Assembly (NCBI GenBank): GCA_025345505.1
Contig: JANVCC010000120.1
Span: forward strand, 5,416,036-5,480,035
Direction: 5' to 3'
DNA: 64,000 nt
DNA from: Todiramphus chloris collaris
Lineage: Eukaryota > Chordata > Aves > Coraciiformes > Alcedinidae
The notes beneath the pieces were generated by a model that did no database searches, was not told where the DNA came from, and was given only the letters and a program-made list of their open reading frames with translations. This document shows positions 12,701-25,226 of the stretch, piece after piece (position 1 is the first letter of the stretch; each line of letters opens with the position of its first letter). Made by a program: the position numbers and the translations under genes.

Positions 12701-15700
12701 AGGCCAGAGCCCTGCCAGTGAGCCAGTCCTCTTCAAGACCCCCAGGGAAGCTGAGAAACTAGCCTCTAAAAATAAAGGCAAGTGTGGGTGAGTTCCTATA
12801 CGGCCCCTGGGACGCCCAGGCAGTGTAGGAAGAGGAAAGCAGCATCCTGTGCAGTGAGAATAGCACACAGGGCTGAGGGGGCTCTCACAGCCCCGTGTGG
12901 ACAAGCAGGATGCCTCCAGTGCCACCAAACGTGGCTGACGGGTGCACAAAGCCGCAGGGAGATGCTGCCGAAGGCTGGCTGTTCATTTCTCCCGTTTCAG
13001 ATGAGGTTTGACAGGCAAAGTGAGGAGGAGGAGAAGGTTTCCAGTATGGGAGCTATGTGTCTAGAATCCTAGCAAGTGGAGAATGCCAGGGGAAATTCCT
13101 GAGCACTTTGAACTCGTGTGGAACTAGACCTCTGGATGGCACTGGGCACAACACCACTGTGTTGACAGGGCACCTGGGGGGATTCACCGAGTCCCCTGTG
13201 CTTGGATTCCAGGACAGCAGAGGAAAAAAAAATAGCCAGAGACTCCCAATTTTCTTATATTTCAAATATTCCTGCCAAATCACAGAATCACAGTCGGAGG
13301 GACCTCTTGAGATCACCTCATCCAAACCCCTGCTCGAGCAGAGTCAAGCAGAGCAGGTTGCCCAGGATCACATCCCTTTGGGGTTTGAATCTTTCCATCG
13401 AGGAAATCAGGCACTTCCTCACTGGCAGCTCCTTCACTTGTTCCTCTAGGGCCAACCCACATGGTTGAAGGTTTTCTGCCAGCCAGAATCTCTGCTACAA
13501 AAAAGGGCCAGGGAGTGCCAGGCTCCAGGGTGTCAGGGGTCACTGCCTGCCGAGGAGCCAGCCTGTTGCAGGGCTGTTGGCCGTGGTTCTGAGGATGTTG
13601 TGAGTTCTTGACTCTTTCGGCTAAACTGATTTGGTGTCTGTAAATACTGAATTGCTGTTCATCTGAAAGCACTAAGAGGAGCGCTGCTTCCTTCCCCGGG
13701 GGCCTGGACTCTAATCTGCTTAGTGCTTTGAAGCCAAGGAGGCACATCACGCCCTGCAAAAAGGCTCAACTCCTTTCCCAATCCCACGGCTCCGCTGTAA
13801 AATATCATACGTAGGGCTTTGCAGCCCCGAGCCAGGAGAGGAGCCGCTGAAGCGTGCAAGGCTTTGTGACAGGCGCAGACGGTGCTGGGAGAGCCCAGAG
13901 CCAGAGCAGAAGGAGCTGCCGCGGGGCCCGAGAGCGCGTGGCCTTGCCCCATGGCTGCGGTAACCGCCTGGTGATCCCATCTGCCTGCTCCTCCTTCTCC
14001 CCATCTCCCGCGGGTTGTCCGGGGTGGAGGCTGCAGAGGGGCTGATGCTCTGCCACGTCGAGGGCGAGGACTCTCCCGGCGTCCGCGGTGCCCCTGACGC
14101 GCCGAGGAGTCTCCTCAAGGGCACCGTTCCCCCAGCGCCTGCTGGTTCCCTTTGATGGGTCTTTCTTTCCCCTTGTGCAGATGAGGTGACAATGAAGGAG
14201 ATGGCGAAGAAAAACCAACAGCTGCGAGCGGGGGAGATTCTCATCATTGTTGTGGTGTTGTTTATGTGGGCAGGTCAGTTCAACCTTTCTGTCAAAAAGC
14301 CCCTAACCTCCCCAAGGCCCCCTGGCTCGCTTGGTTTGCCGGCGTTACCGTGTAAGACTTGAAAAGAAACCCTTCCTCCCGTGAAAAAGAGCTGCTGGAA
14401 GGGCACCCCTGACCCCTCGGCAGCATCACGAGCTGGGCAGTGCCAGAAGCAGGTGGGTCAGTCTGATCTGGTCCAGCAGAAGTAGCTAATGGCCTTGATG
14501 AACCAATTGCCTAATTCCCCCCGGCTAATCCTGTAATCTTCATTTCTCCAGAGTGTGCTGATGATAATGTCCTCAGCCATCCAACGTGGTGCCCCGAGCC
14601 CTTCAGATGATGCAGGTCGCTGTAATTATCTGGCTATTATATGACTCCAACTCTCATGCAAAACAGAAATGTAAGAGTTTTGCTCTCAACGCCCACTATG
14701 ACACATACACTAAAACCCACTTCAAAATCAATTAAAATAATGGAAGCACTGAAAGACCAAACAGCCCCAAACATCCAGACGCTAATAAAGCCGGATCCTC
14801 TCAGCATCCACGATTAAAACACTAATAAGAGTATTTAACAGGAGAGGAGGGACGTGAGCAGAAACGTATTCACCAAAGGAAACATCTATGTGAGTTTAGG
14901 GGGGGTTGGGAGGGGGAAGAACCAGCACTGGCTGAAAGCTCCTGTCCCAAAGGGCGCTTTGGAGCCAGTCTTTTGGCAATCTCTTGAGCTGCCACCCTTA
15001 CACCTTGCAGCCACTAATCCTTTTAATCCAAGCAGAGACTCTGCTGTAAGACGGCCACTGTTGTTATGATTTTATAAGCCAGAGCAGATGGGTGGCTGTG
15101 GAAGGTGCAGTGAGATCATCCTGTGGCCACTTCGCTGTGGGATGCGATGGGCAGAGCTGGGCACGTCCGTTAGCACAGCCTCTAACGCAGCATCAGATAA
15201 ATGGGCTCCTTCAACATGAGGATTTCTCACCATGACCTCCTGCAGGCATTAACTGGGTCCTGAACTCTTCTACAAGGGCTCTTGCATCAATCCAGGTGAC
15301 ACAGAACCAAACGCACGTATAATATCCTCCAGAGTTTAACACACATTTTACATTTATTTGCATCTCCAGAGCCTAGACAGCAATTATTGCTAGAGATGAT
15401 AGCCAAATGAAAACCTAAACTGAATCAAGAGGTTTCCAAAACCTCCAGTCCGTGATCTCTTCAGCATTTATGTAGAGTTTTAGTTGTGCACATTCAAATT
15501 TAAATGCCCTGCCAGTAAAAGCAATCATGAATAATTACATGAGGCGACTGAACAACTGATTCATCTCCCACTGTAGTATAATCTAAAACTGAGATTGGTG
15601 TCAGAACAAAGACTTTGCTAATGCCACAATTTCCCTTCTAGACAGCTGACTTAAAAAAGAAAGTGGGCAGGGAGGAAAAAAAAAGTCTCTCTTCACCTAG

Positions 15701-17742
15701 TGGGTTCTTCACAGAGTCACCCTCTTTCCAGCTCTTACCCTGACCTGCCCGCAACCCGAACGTGTGACGATGCCTTGGCAAACGTGAACTGGGACCAGTC
15801 TGTGCCCAGGGCTCTGAACTGAGACAAGCCCCAAGCTCTGGTGCTGTTTGCCTGATGCTGCTTACAGCACTTTGCTTCCCTGTGCCTCAACTTTACCACA
15901 GGCAGTGTGAGTGTGGCAGATGCCAGGCTGCTCTCCTAGGATCGGCCATTTGTTCACACAGGCAAGAAGGAATTGGGAGCGCTGTGTTTCTCGGCGGCAC
16001 CCAGGGGCAGCTGCCATAACACCTCGCTTCAGAAAGCGGTTTGGGATGAGCTGGTGAAAGCTTTACGTGCTTTTGCTGTTAGGGGAGCTGGAATATTTTT
16101 CATCAAGGGTGAAGCAGCATCTGCCCGGGGTCTACTTCACTTCTGTCTTTGGAGTTTGCGGGCAGCGAAGTTATTTGGTCAAAATGTCACAGAAAAGCTT
16201 CCAAGAAAGACATTTGCAGTCTTCTTGCGTGTCATGGCTGGCCCTGCTTTGCTCTTCATGTGCCTGCCTGTGTGGGAGGAAATTTCCACTGGCAGCTTTT
16301 GCTGCCGTCACTGTTGCATATTTACAGATGTTGTCCTGCTGCTCAAAAGGCCCCAGCTCGTACCACACGTGGGCAGGGTCGGTACCTGCCCCTCCTCTGC
16401 CAGCTCCAGCTCCTTCTCTTCACCCCGCAGGAGAGAAATCAGAGGACACATCTCCGCAGAAATCCCAGGAGCTGCTGCCTTTGCAAAGCAAAGATCCCAT
16501 TTAAGAGCCCGGTTCGTGTTGATCGCTACCCGAACGTAGGGCTGAAATCACTTGTCCCATTTAATGATGGGGAAGTTGCAGCAATGTAATTAATCTTCTG
16601 TGCTTCTGTCTAACTAGTTTAGCATGGAATTAGGAAGTGAGAAGGGAACAGCCAGGGGGCTGACTAGCTGTGTTAGGAAGGATCCTGCCGAGGGCTCTCC
16701 CAGAAGGCACAAAGCTGGCTGGCAAGGAAGGGATCTCTGATCTCTGCAGGCTCCAGGAGCTGAGCTCATTTGTGTGATCACTAATGCTTTTTCCTGTTAG
16801 GGGTGATCGCCCTGTTTTGCAGACAGTACGATATCATCAAAGATAACGAGCCAAATAACAGCAAGGAGAAAGTGAAGAGCTCCTCGGAGAACAGCACTCC
16901 CGAGCACCAGAGCGGAGGGCTCCTCCGCAGCAAGGTGAGTGCTGCTGGCACTGGGGGGGGACCTAAAAACACCCAAAACCCAGCCTCTGCTAAACAGCTT
17001 CGCTCCAGCCCCCTGCCTCCAGCTGAGATGCAGACAGGAAACACCCCTTCCCATCCACCCAGGCCAGTCCCACGGCTTCTTTAGTGGTCTGAGCCTCCCA
17101 GAATCAGGAAGGCAGCGCTTCACTCCCTGGTTTCAGTCCATACTTCTGAAATACCTGAACATCCCTGGAAGAAAACTGCACTGCGCAGTGCCACAGTCCC
17201 TGAGCTGCTCGGGTCCTTGCCCTGCAGCAGCCCATAGGTGTTATGGGGTAACGAGGACATTACCCCTGCAGTTACCTGAAGAGCTGATCAGCAGAAGCCC
17301 CGCTGCTGGTGCCAGGGTGTCAATCTGTATAATGTGTAACACACACAACCCCACACCCCCGTGTAAAGCAGAGCCAGCCCTACAATTTCTACCAACTCAT
17401 TTCAATCAATTTAACTTTGTTGTGTGTCTATTCACAACCCACACTCTGACACATCCCCACCACTTCATATGGAGTTATTATTTGCAGTGCTCCCCTGATT
17501 CAGCAGCAGAGGGGGGTGAGCCACTCAGCCCTAGAACCTCAACTCTGGCCCTTCCTCATTAGCCTGAGGGGATGGGACCAGGAACTAGAAAACCAAAATA
17601 TGACCATCTCACTGCACTCATCTCTGCTGTGGGGTTCCCCCCCCACACCTTTAGCAGTCCCTACACACCCTTTCTGCCTCTGTCTCCCCTTCTCTCCTAG
17701 TTTCCAAAAAACAAGCCCTCGGTGAACATCATCGAAGCGTGA
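3535..17742 (+). CDS. FNDC5: FNDC5, fibronectin type III domain protein (irisin precursor)
   Basis: Six coding exons: 3535-3613, 12159-12274, 12579-12777, 14181-14273, 16801-16934 and 17701-17742, joining in phase to 220 residues (human about 212). Residues 1-26 form a signal peptide (hydrophobic core ALLLCFSYAGL, cleavage expected after VEA). Residues 27 to about 125 are the FNIII domain, starting DSPSAPVNVTV, with N-glycosylation sequons at N34 (NVT) and N79 (NTT). Residues about 151-169 are the membrane helix, followed by a cytoplasmic tail ending PSVNIIEA. In mammals the ectodomain is shed as the myokine irisin; that role is inferred here by homology. The ATG at 3535 has G at -3 and +4 and directly precedes the signal peptide. 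The ectodomain appears nearly identical to human irisin. Intron 3 uses a GC donor. Expression control is not readable from sequence. Confidence 0.96.
3614..12158 (+). other. FNDC5: FNDC5 intron 1
   Basis: An 8.5-kb intron with no coding exon that I can support. It is mostly unique sequence and contains no obvious CR1 copy. Two AT-richer, homeobox-like stretches (about 8440-8560 and 9330-9640) stand out from the GC-rich background as possible regulatory elements. A short GGGATGAAT-type tandem repeat sits at about 11864-11905. Confidence 0.7.
11864..11905. repeat. GATGAAT-type short tandem repeat
   Basis: Imperfect tandem copies of GGGATGAAT / GAGATGAAT, about four to five units, within FNDC5 intron 1. 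Confidence 0.75.
12579..12777 (+). CDS. FNDC5: FNDC5 coding exon 3, followed by a GC-AG intron
   Basis: Exon 3 encodes KKDVRMLRFIQEV through ASKNK, the second half of the FNIII domain. The reading frame into exon 4 (D-E-V-T-M-K) needs the exon to end at G12777, so the intron begins GCAAGT at 12778 and not GT. The donor context AAAG|GCAAGT has strong U1 complementarity apart from the T-to-C change, which is typical of real GC donors. The acceptor is CCTTGTGCAG ending at 14180. Read-through would add only a few residues before a stop at 12789-12791, giving a truncated form lacking the membrane helix. Confidence 0.93.
13278..13447 (-). mobile_element. CR1 LINE fragment in FNDC5 intron 3
   Basis: Begins with the reverse complement of the CR1 3' terminus (AATCACAGAATCACAG) and continues with degraded CR1 3' UTR sequence (GGGACCTCTTGAGATCACC, CAAGCAGAGCAGGTTGCC). 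Antisense to the host gene, 5'-truncated. Confidence 0.8.
14274..16800 (+). other. FNDC5: FNDC5 intron 4, with an AT-rich core
   Basis: About 2.5 kb between the exon ending at 14273 and the exon starting at 16801. The part from about 14520 to 15700 is clearly AT-rich compared with the rest of the locus and repeat-poor, which can indicate conserved non-coding DNA. Overlapping open frames at 15973-16589 lie inside the intron in three frames and have no recognisable protein similarity. Confidence 0.6.
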
Positions 17743-19485
17743 CAGCCTGCCCACTGATAGATGGACTCCATCCCTCACTCTCACTTTCTGCCTCTGAGCC
17801 TTGATGACTTGGGAGGTGAAATATTGTTGGAGCAATCTGGAAAGAGACTTGGTGACTGTCACTCGCTGGCATACACCTCCTCGCCTGTGTTCTGCAAAAC
17901 ATCTGGCCAGAAAGGAAATAAATCCTGCAAAAGCCCCTGAAACCCAAACAAACCAAGGAAGATGGGAAGGCGTCGGGGAGACGGCTGCGGCCACTGAGTC
18001 TCTTCTGGCCTCATGAATCACCTGGGCTGGAGCAACTTCTCACACTCTCCACCCTCACCCTGTCTTCTGGAACAATTTTCCTGCCTTTGGAAAATGTCCC
18101 TGGTTTTGTTGTATCTTTATTTTTGTCTCGCTGTCACTCCGTTTTGACAGACGTGAGCTCAGGCATCAGTCACTGTCACTCCTCTCCAAGCAAGAAAGGA
18201 GGAAAGCTCACCACAGACACGAGCGCAGCCAGATTTCGGCTGCTGCCTGCTCCCAGCTTGCTTTGTTCCATTGATGTCTGTCGTGTAACGCGTCTTGCAG
18301 GTGGGTTTCTCAAACAAAACAAAGGAAAAAAAGGCACAACCCAGTTTCCAGCCCCGCTGTGAGAACTTCCCTGGTTGTTCTCCAGCTTGGCTGCAGCACG
18401 TCTCCACCGGCGCCGTCTCTCCTGTCTCCCACTGGTGCTCAGATAATCGGGGCGTGCCGAGCACGGAGGCACAGACCCATCTGAGGGGACACCAGAAGCT
18501 TCCAGGATAATTTCAACCATTTTCTTCATGGTGTTTTTCAGGTGGGCCTGAGTCCACCACCGGTGTGATGAAAAGGTCCATGAAAATGTAGCCAGTCAGC
18601 AAAAAAAGAAAAAAAAAAAAAAGAAAACAAAAAGAAATCCAAGCTGGTGATACCGGTCGCTATGCAAGGTCTCCAGTGGCAACAGCTACTTGTTGTGAAA
18701 GGCTCTTGCCTAAGGGACCTTTTTCTGAGGGCTCAAGTTCTCCAGTTGCTTCTCTCAGTAGGGTTCCTGGGGAAGGTCTGGTTCTCCGTGCGCGTCCCGT
18801 CTGCGCTGTTTCCGTCCGGTTGTACAGCAGGTACCTGCTGGAGGCAGTCCTCCATCAGAAGGGGGATGATGAATGGGAAAGGGGCTGGGGGTTCTCCTCT
18901 CTCTTCTCGAGTGCTCGGTGTAAGCTGACAGGAGCCCTGGGATTGCTGGTGCTCTGGAAGCTGGTAGATGCAAGTCCATCACATGGAAAAGATTTACTCT
19001 TTGTAGGGTGCCAGGGGGTATCTGCATTTATTTAATTACACCACAAGACCACTCCATATGCACTAGGGGATGAGGCAAGATCCTACTCTGTTCCTTCAGA
19101 TACCAAGAGAGGTTGGCCTGCGTGGGGTTGAAACTCATTACAACAAACTCCTGCTCTGATGAGCCCGGTTTCCCAGTCCCTGCAAAGGAACGGGCTGGCA
19201 GTAACCGAGGTCAGCCATCGCTCCTCTTCCAGTGTCACCAGCCTCTCCAAAAGAGTTGGTTTGGGAGAAAGGCACTGGGAAGTCTGTTGCAGATGTGCTG
19301 GTGAAGCATCAAGGGCTGCCCTTGTGCCAGTTTCAGAAGGCAGGCCAACCCCGAAGGTCTCTCCAGTGGATCCTTTGCCAGAACATACTCCTCCATCACC
19401 AAGAGGGAGAGGTCAACACCTCTGATACAGACAGAGCAATAAACATTTTATAATGTACAATAAAAGATTAAAGGCATCTCCTGTG
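17743..19485 (+). other. FNDC5: FNDC5 3' UTR with alternative poly(A) signals
   Basis: Non-coding sequence following the TGA at 17740. A proximal AATAAA lies at 17917-17922. Two closely spaced AATAAA hexamers at 19438-19443 and 19459-19464 are followed by a TGTG/CTTG-rich stretch, so the long transcript probably ends near 19480. An A-rich tract sits at about 18601-18630. Which signal dominates cannot be decided from sequence. Confidence 0.6.
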
Positions 19486-22400
19486 TCCTTGTAACATCTG
19501 CATTTAGTAGTATTTCACCTTTGCCTGCTCTGAGACGAAGATACACACAGAGGAGGGGGGACTTTATATGTCCCAGGGACTCATTTTCTCAGTGCCTGAG
19601 TGTAGGAAACCAGAAATGTTCAGACACACTCCAGCTGCAGGACAATGTGTGTGGGGGGGGGAAACCCTGCAACATAAATAGCATCACAGCCATACCTAGC
19701 AAGATTCTTCAGCCACGTCTCCCAAAAAAGAACCGTCGTTTGGAATCCGTGCCCCTGCAAAGGGAGATTTAGGACAGATGGTGCAGCATGTGCAAAGCGA
19801 TAAGGGCGATGCTCTCCTAATCCCAGAGGAGCAGACAGCCGAGCAGGCAGCCCTCAGAAGCCTGCCTGTGAGGACACTCAGCCTGGCAAGTTGGCAGCTT
19901 TGGGGGCTGTGTGTCTGCTTTTAAAGACAGTTGTCCCCAGGAATTCAGACCACATCCTCTTTTGTTGGTTACAGGAGCTGTTGCTGGTCCCCAGCGACAG
20001 GTTTCACCTCTGTCTTCCCTAGCAGGTGTGCTCAGCCCTTGTTGGATTCAAACATAAAGTGCCAGCGCTGGCAGAGTTAAAGTGTTTGCACGGGCACGTG
20101 GCAGGAGGTAAAAGGGTTAGATCAGTATGGTCCATAACTGTGGGCTTTCAGAGTAAGGTAACAATGCCATTAGTGAGGAGAAACAAATGTATGCTGGCAG
20201 CAGCTCAGCCCACCAGAGAGGGACTCTGATTCGATGACTCCAAGATACTCAATTCGAGTGATTCTCTGGAAGGAAATGTTTTCAGCAGCTCTCAGTTGAT
20301 GTAAGAAGTCCACACTTCAGGAAAAGGAGTTTGCAGTTGTAGGAGAAGAAAGTTACTTAAGATCCTGCTTTTCTGAGGGTCATAAACATCAAAGCTTTAA
20401 GTGCTGTTTCGATATCAACTTCCACTGTAACCCCAGAGAGCCAGACACTGTGAAGTCTCTGGGCCTGCCTGGGTTCAAGCCTAAGTCCATCTTTAGAAGT
20501 CACACCTCATTCTCATGAACCCATGCCAAAATATCTTCCTGGGGTGTTTCACAGTCAATAAAGGGAAGAGATCAAGAAAAAAAAAAACCCAAGAAAGTCA
20601 TGCTGGGCCACAGAAAAACACACCCCAAAGGCCACCCACATTTCCCTGCCTGTTTTTGACGGGTTGTTGGAAGCAGGAGCAAGAGGTTTCGATAAACACT
20701 GAAAAGCAGCAAGTGGGAGTGGGCTGGCATGACAGGGATCCCAGCAAGCACTGAATCCCTGCTGATCTCAAAAGCAAAGCAGCCCCCCAGCTGAGGCCAC
20801 GCAGCCCCTGTGGACCCATCCCCTCCATTTCCAAGAGCCAAGGCAGCAGAGACGGGCAGGACAAGGAGCTGCGAAGAGAAACCTTCGCCAACACCCGCAG
20901 CGCCCGCTTCAAGTTAAGCACCACTTGCCTTCCCCCTTTCAAGCACTAATATTATGCCTACAAGCACAATTTAGCCAATCTATTCCTCCCCCAGGAGTTG
21001 AGGAAAGCGGAGCGGCGGGAGGCGGGTGTGGAGCAAACAATCCCGCGACTCGCACCACGGCACCCGGCTCTCCTCGCCACCTCCCTCCCCACGGCAAGCA
21101 GCAGCACGAGCTCTCTTCCCAGGCTCCTCGCAGGAAAACCAGAACACGAGGCATTTTATCCCCTGACGGTTCAATAGGATCAGAGGAGGAAACACCTACA
21201 CGGCAGAGAGCGTTAGTATCATCTCAGCTGGCGCTGGCTTTCTGGAGGAGATGTGAGCGGAGAGGAACAGGCTGCTGCTGCCACTGCTTGCCAAAGACGT
21301 GCAAGGGTCCCTCGCTCAGGAGCGTGCGTCGCAGCTGCGCATCCGTTTCGCTGACAAAAAGATGGCAATTCACTGAGTGAGGAGTCAGACCTCACTTCCC
21401 GGGGAAGGAGAGAGAGGAGTGTTCCACCATATGTTATACCAAATGGAATTTCCCCAGATTGGCAGGAAAAACTTCCTGACAACCCGTAACGAGCTATTGC
21501 TGGCTAGTCTGGAAACAAGCCTGGCTGACCAAACTCAATCAGCTTTCTAGCGTTTGCTCAAAAGCTGGATAATCAACACGCTTGTTATGCTAAAATATCT
21601 TCTGTTTCCTCTGCAAATCTGGTGTCTATTAAATCACCTGATGGATTCAAATGATGATGTTCCTGCTCAGTGCTTTACCCACATGTCTCGAGGAGAGCGA
21701 GCTGGAGTCCCCTTCGGCTCGTGCATCGGCATCAATTTTGTTAACTAAGTTCCAAATGAAGAATCTTTATTATTAGCGACAGAGCCAGGAAAGACACAGC
21801 TTGAATTTTAGATCCCAGATGGAGGCAGCAAAGCTGGCAGGCAGCAAAGCCACCCTTTCGCTCACAGCCTGAGCGCACCGAACGCGGAGTCACCGGGAGG
21901 AAGCGATGACAACCCCACGATGCCACTTGACACCTGACAGTGCACTGCTGTTCTTTTTAGCTGACAAAAAAAACCCCACAACAAACAACAGAACAGCCCA
22001 CGCTTGGTGCCACCAACTGCTAAATAGAACCTCTTTGTAGCACCCAGACCTGGTCTGCAGAGGACACAACCGGCGTGGCACTAAGCATCCTCTCAAACCA
22101 GAGGGAGACTATTATCAGCTTCCACTTCATGTTCCAGGCTGTGATTTCTTCCTCCTGTCCAGAACTACCCTGCAGCAGGGAAGGATCAGCTGAGCTCACG
22201 AGGGGACAGCAGAAAAAGCCACACAGCAGCTCAGTTTCAGCCCCCCTTGCTCGCTGCTGTCGTTAGGCTGCGATACACCGATGGGTGTTATTCCAAGGCA
22301 TTTCATCGCAGAGCTCACGCAGGGCTTGCACAAAATGCTCTCTTCCCATCTTCATCTGATGTTGCTGGATTCTGCTGCCACCAAAACCATAAACAGAGCC

Positions 22401-23261
22401 CAAGGCTACACCCTGGCAGCAAACACGCAGGACGTCCTTCCCCAAAGGCTTAACACAGCATCTCTGCCCACCCCCTCGCAGGATCCCTACACCAATCATC
22501 ACCCTTGCGATGCCAGAGGCCGAAATCTTCAGCGAGGCTGCTGCCCGGGAGCCTGAAAAGCCTTTTCAGAGCACAGAGCTGCTCCATGGCAGCATTCGTT
22601 CACGGGAGAGATGGACAAAGCAGCCAAGGTCTCCCAGCACGGGGAGGCTGGTCTTAGACACGGCACGCGTACGCCTTGCTCTCGTGGTGCTGCCTCTTCA
22701 GAGTGATTTTGTTTTCTCAGCGTGGATGAGCTGGCAGCAGAAGCCCTGCTTTAAGAGAAGTTTAATGTATCAACAGCACCCTGACTGCTGTGCATCTTCA
22801 CCATCTTATAATGAGATCTGGGGCAAAAAATCAGCCAGCACAGAAATCTCAGAACGAGGAATGGGCAACACACAGACCAGGCAGGGGATCGCCTGGGTTC
22901 CTGCCCCCTTCCGTCCCTGCTGACCAGCAGGGACCATCCACCAGCTGCTGAGACAGAGCTTCCTACCCCAGCACTACAAGACTGCAGCTGCTGCCCTGGC
23001 CAAGAGCTGCTCTGCTTCTGTGAGGAGAGGAGGAACGGGCTCTGCAGCCAGGCTCCTGCGAGCACACTTGTCTGCTCAAAATGCCTGGAACAAGGATCCT
23101 GCTATCCTGGCTTGTACCAGCACTGGTGTGGCCAGCAGGACTAGGGCAGAGACTGTCCCCCTGGACTGGGCACTGAGGAGGCCACCCCTCGAATCCTGGG
23201 GTCAGTTTTTGGACCCTCATTCCCAGGACATTGAGGAGCAGTGGAGCTGGGGAAGGGTCTA

Positions 23262-23345
23262 GAGCAGAAGTGTGGTGAGGAGCAGCGAAGGGACCTGGGC
23301 TTGTTCAGCCTGGAGAGAAGAAGGCTGAGGGATTTAAAAGACAAC
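23262..23345 (+). mobile_element. CR1 LINE fragment, sense orientation
   Basis: Contains the CR1 motif GGACCTGGGCTTGTTCAGCC followed by GGAGAGAAGAAGGCTGAGGG. It abuts an antisense CR1 copy starting about 15 bp further on, so two insertions lie back to back. Confidence 0.8.
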
Positions 23346-23360
23346 AGCCACCATGTCCTA

Positions 23361-23665
23361 ATCACAGAACCACAGACTGGTTTGGGTGGGGAGGGACCTT
23401 TCAAGGTGATCTGGTCCAAGCCCCCTGCAGGCAGCAGGGCCATCTGCAGCTAGAGCAGGGTGCTCAGAGCCCCGGGCAACCTCCCCTGCAATGGTGCCAG
23501 GGATGGGGCAGCCACCACGTCTCTGGGCAGCCTGGGCCAGGCTCTCCCCACCCTCAGAGTCACCAATCTCTCCCTTCTCTCCAGTCTAAATCTCCCTCTT
23601 TTAGTTTAAACCCATCAGCCCTTGTCCTGTCCCAACAGGTCCTGCTCAAAAGATCATGCCCATCT
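23361..23665 (-). mobile_element. CR1 LINE, 5'-truncated
   Basis: Reverse complement of a CR1 3' end: AATCACAGAACCACAGACTG, then GGGACCTTTCAAGGTGATC and further CR1 3' sequence to about 23665. Very close to the copies at 36289 and 53026, so these belong to one relatively young subfamily. Confidence 0.88.
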
Positions 23666-24030
23666 TTCTGACAGGCCCACACTCTACCCAAGCCACAGCT
23701 GCCAGAAGACAGCACCTTCTCTTTCTGTGCAAGGCTCCCTGCGAGCAACACTTGCAGTGGTAAAAGTCACACGAGAGGCTGTGCTGGCATCAAGGACAAG
23801 TCATTATCTGGAGATGAGTTATGGACACTGGGCACACACCACTCACACCTGCACAACCCATCAGAAAAATAAAAAGCCAACATCCCACAGCCCAGAGTCG
23901 TGGTGTGAGTGTCACTGGAAGCAGCATTCTCGAGAAGCTGGTGCAGTCAGACAGTGCCAGGCTCTGCCCCAAGCTTTGCTGCTTATCCTCCAGACACATG
24001 GCTTCACTTCTGTGCCATAGTCAGTGCACA

Positions 24031-24091
24031 TCTAGGGGTTGGACTCGAGCTCCAGAGGTCCCTTCCAATCCCACCATCCTATGATCCTGTG
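24031..24091 (+). mobile_element. CR1 LINE 3' end
   Basis: Short sense copy of the CR1 3' terminus: GGGTTGGACTCGAGCTCCAG, then GGTCCCTTCCAATCCCACC and CCTATGATCCTGTGA. Lies just beyond the predicted S100PBP poly(A) site. Confidence 0.85.
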
Positions 24092-24204
24092 ACACTGACA
24101 GATTCTGCTCGTGTTTTAAAGCCGCTTCCTCCTGTCCTGTTCCTGATGTGAAAGGTGCTATGAAAGGGGCAAATGAGAAAAATATATCAACCACCACACT
24201 GGCA

Positions 24205-25226
24205 AACATTCAGACTGTAGCTCCATTTTATTTCTTCAAAATCACAGTAGTCAAAAGCACCACCAAAAAAAAAAAAAAATCAAATGACTGTAATAAAAAC
24301 ACAGTACAAAACCAAAGTACAATTTTCTCCACGAATAAATCTCATTTGCTCCCTGAAAATCCACCTCTAAACACCCAGAAAGTCCCTGAGGCCTGTGCAG
24401 GCCCTGCCAGCACCCCTGGGAAGAGCATTTTGCAGAGGATCAACCTACCTCTGTTCTACAAAGCCTCCCAGGAAGTTGGAGCTTCTCTGGTCTTTTAGGG
24501 AAGGAGATGGAGGCAGCGCAGAGACCGGGTTTTGCTGCCAGGCTGTTAAAGGAACACAAGGTCACACTCTTGGGGCACTGTGGGCAAGTGGAAGGGGAGA
24601 GCCTCTCAATAACCCAGCAGAAAAAGGAAACTTCATCTAACAGGTGCAAAACATTTATAAACTGAAGTGCAAGCCTCATGTTTCTAAGAAAAGTTAGAAC
24701 TGAAACAAGTAAAAAACAATCAAAAAAAGCAAACTTTTCAGGGGCAGGAGGAACAAGACAAGACAAAACCCAACAGGGTAACCCAACAGCTGCTCCTGAG
24801 GTTAGAATGAACACAACTTTGTCAACAACCACAAGCTGGTTTTACAATTTAAAACCTTCATGTTATTCAAAGGGAGCCCAGTTACTGTGGGAGGTTTAAT
24901 GTCGAGGTTTAGGACCAAGCTTTAAAGACAAGTTTTTCCACTTCAAAGCACATTTTCCAGTTTCCATCATTGAAGCATCACATCCAACGTGTAACTTGCC
25001 TCTTACACCAACTACATTTGTTACCTGCTCTCAGGAGGTTGGTTTCAAAGGGTAACACTGATGCAAAGCACAGAAGTTACCAACACAAAACATTTAAATC
25101 GCATTGCAAAACCAGTTCCAAGTGTTTCTAAAACCACAGAAACTTCCACTGGCCTCATTAAAAACAGATCACAAAACAACTTATCAAAATACAAACCACT
25201 CAAACACAGAACAATTCAGAGCCACT
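24205..25226 (-). other. S100PBP: Probable terminal exon and 3' UTR of S100PBP
   Basis: On the minus strand a strong acceptor (pyrimidine-rich tract ending CTGCCTTTAG) stands before 25226, and a poly(A) signal AATAAA lies at 24232-24227. In the phase left by the 48-nt exon at 25360-25407 the frame runs 13 codons to a TGA ending at 25184. That tail does not match the human S100PBP C-terminus as I remember it, so the coding part is uncertain while the 3' UTR call is more secure. Confidence 0.45.

Larger units (their letters stand above)
19486..24204. other. Gene-free DNA between FNDC5 and S100PBP 3' ends
   Basis: No gene is supported. The region holds CR1 fragments (23262-23345, 23361-23665, 24031-24091) and unique sequence. 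A minus-strand frame at 22263-22502 has coding-like composition but no recognised family and no clear splice sites; it is described under findings. Confidence 0.6.

Noticed and set aside
15973..16589. Three overlapping open frames of 145-188 codons in FNDC5 intron 4
   Set aside because: Open in several frames at once, no recognisable domain, and the flanking exons splice cleanly across the region.
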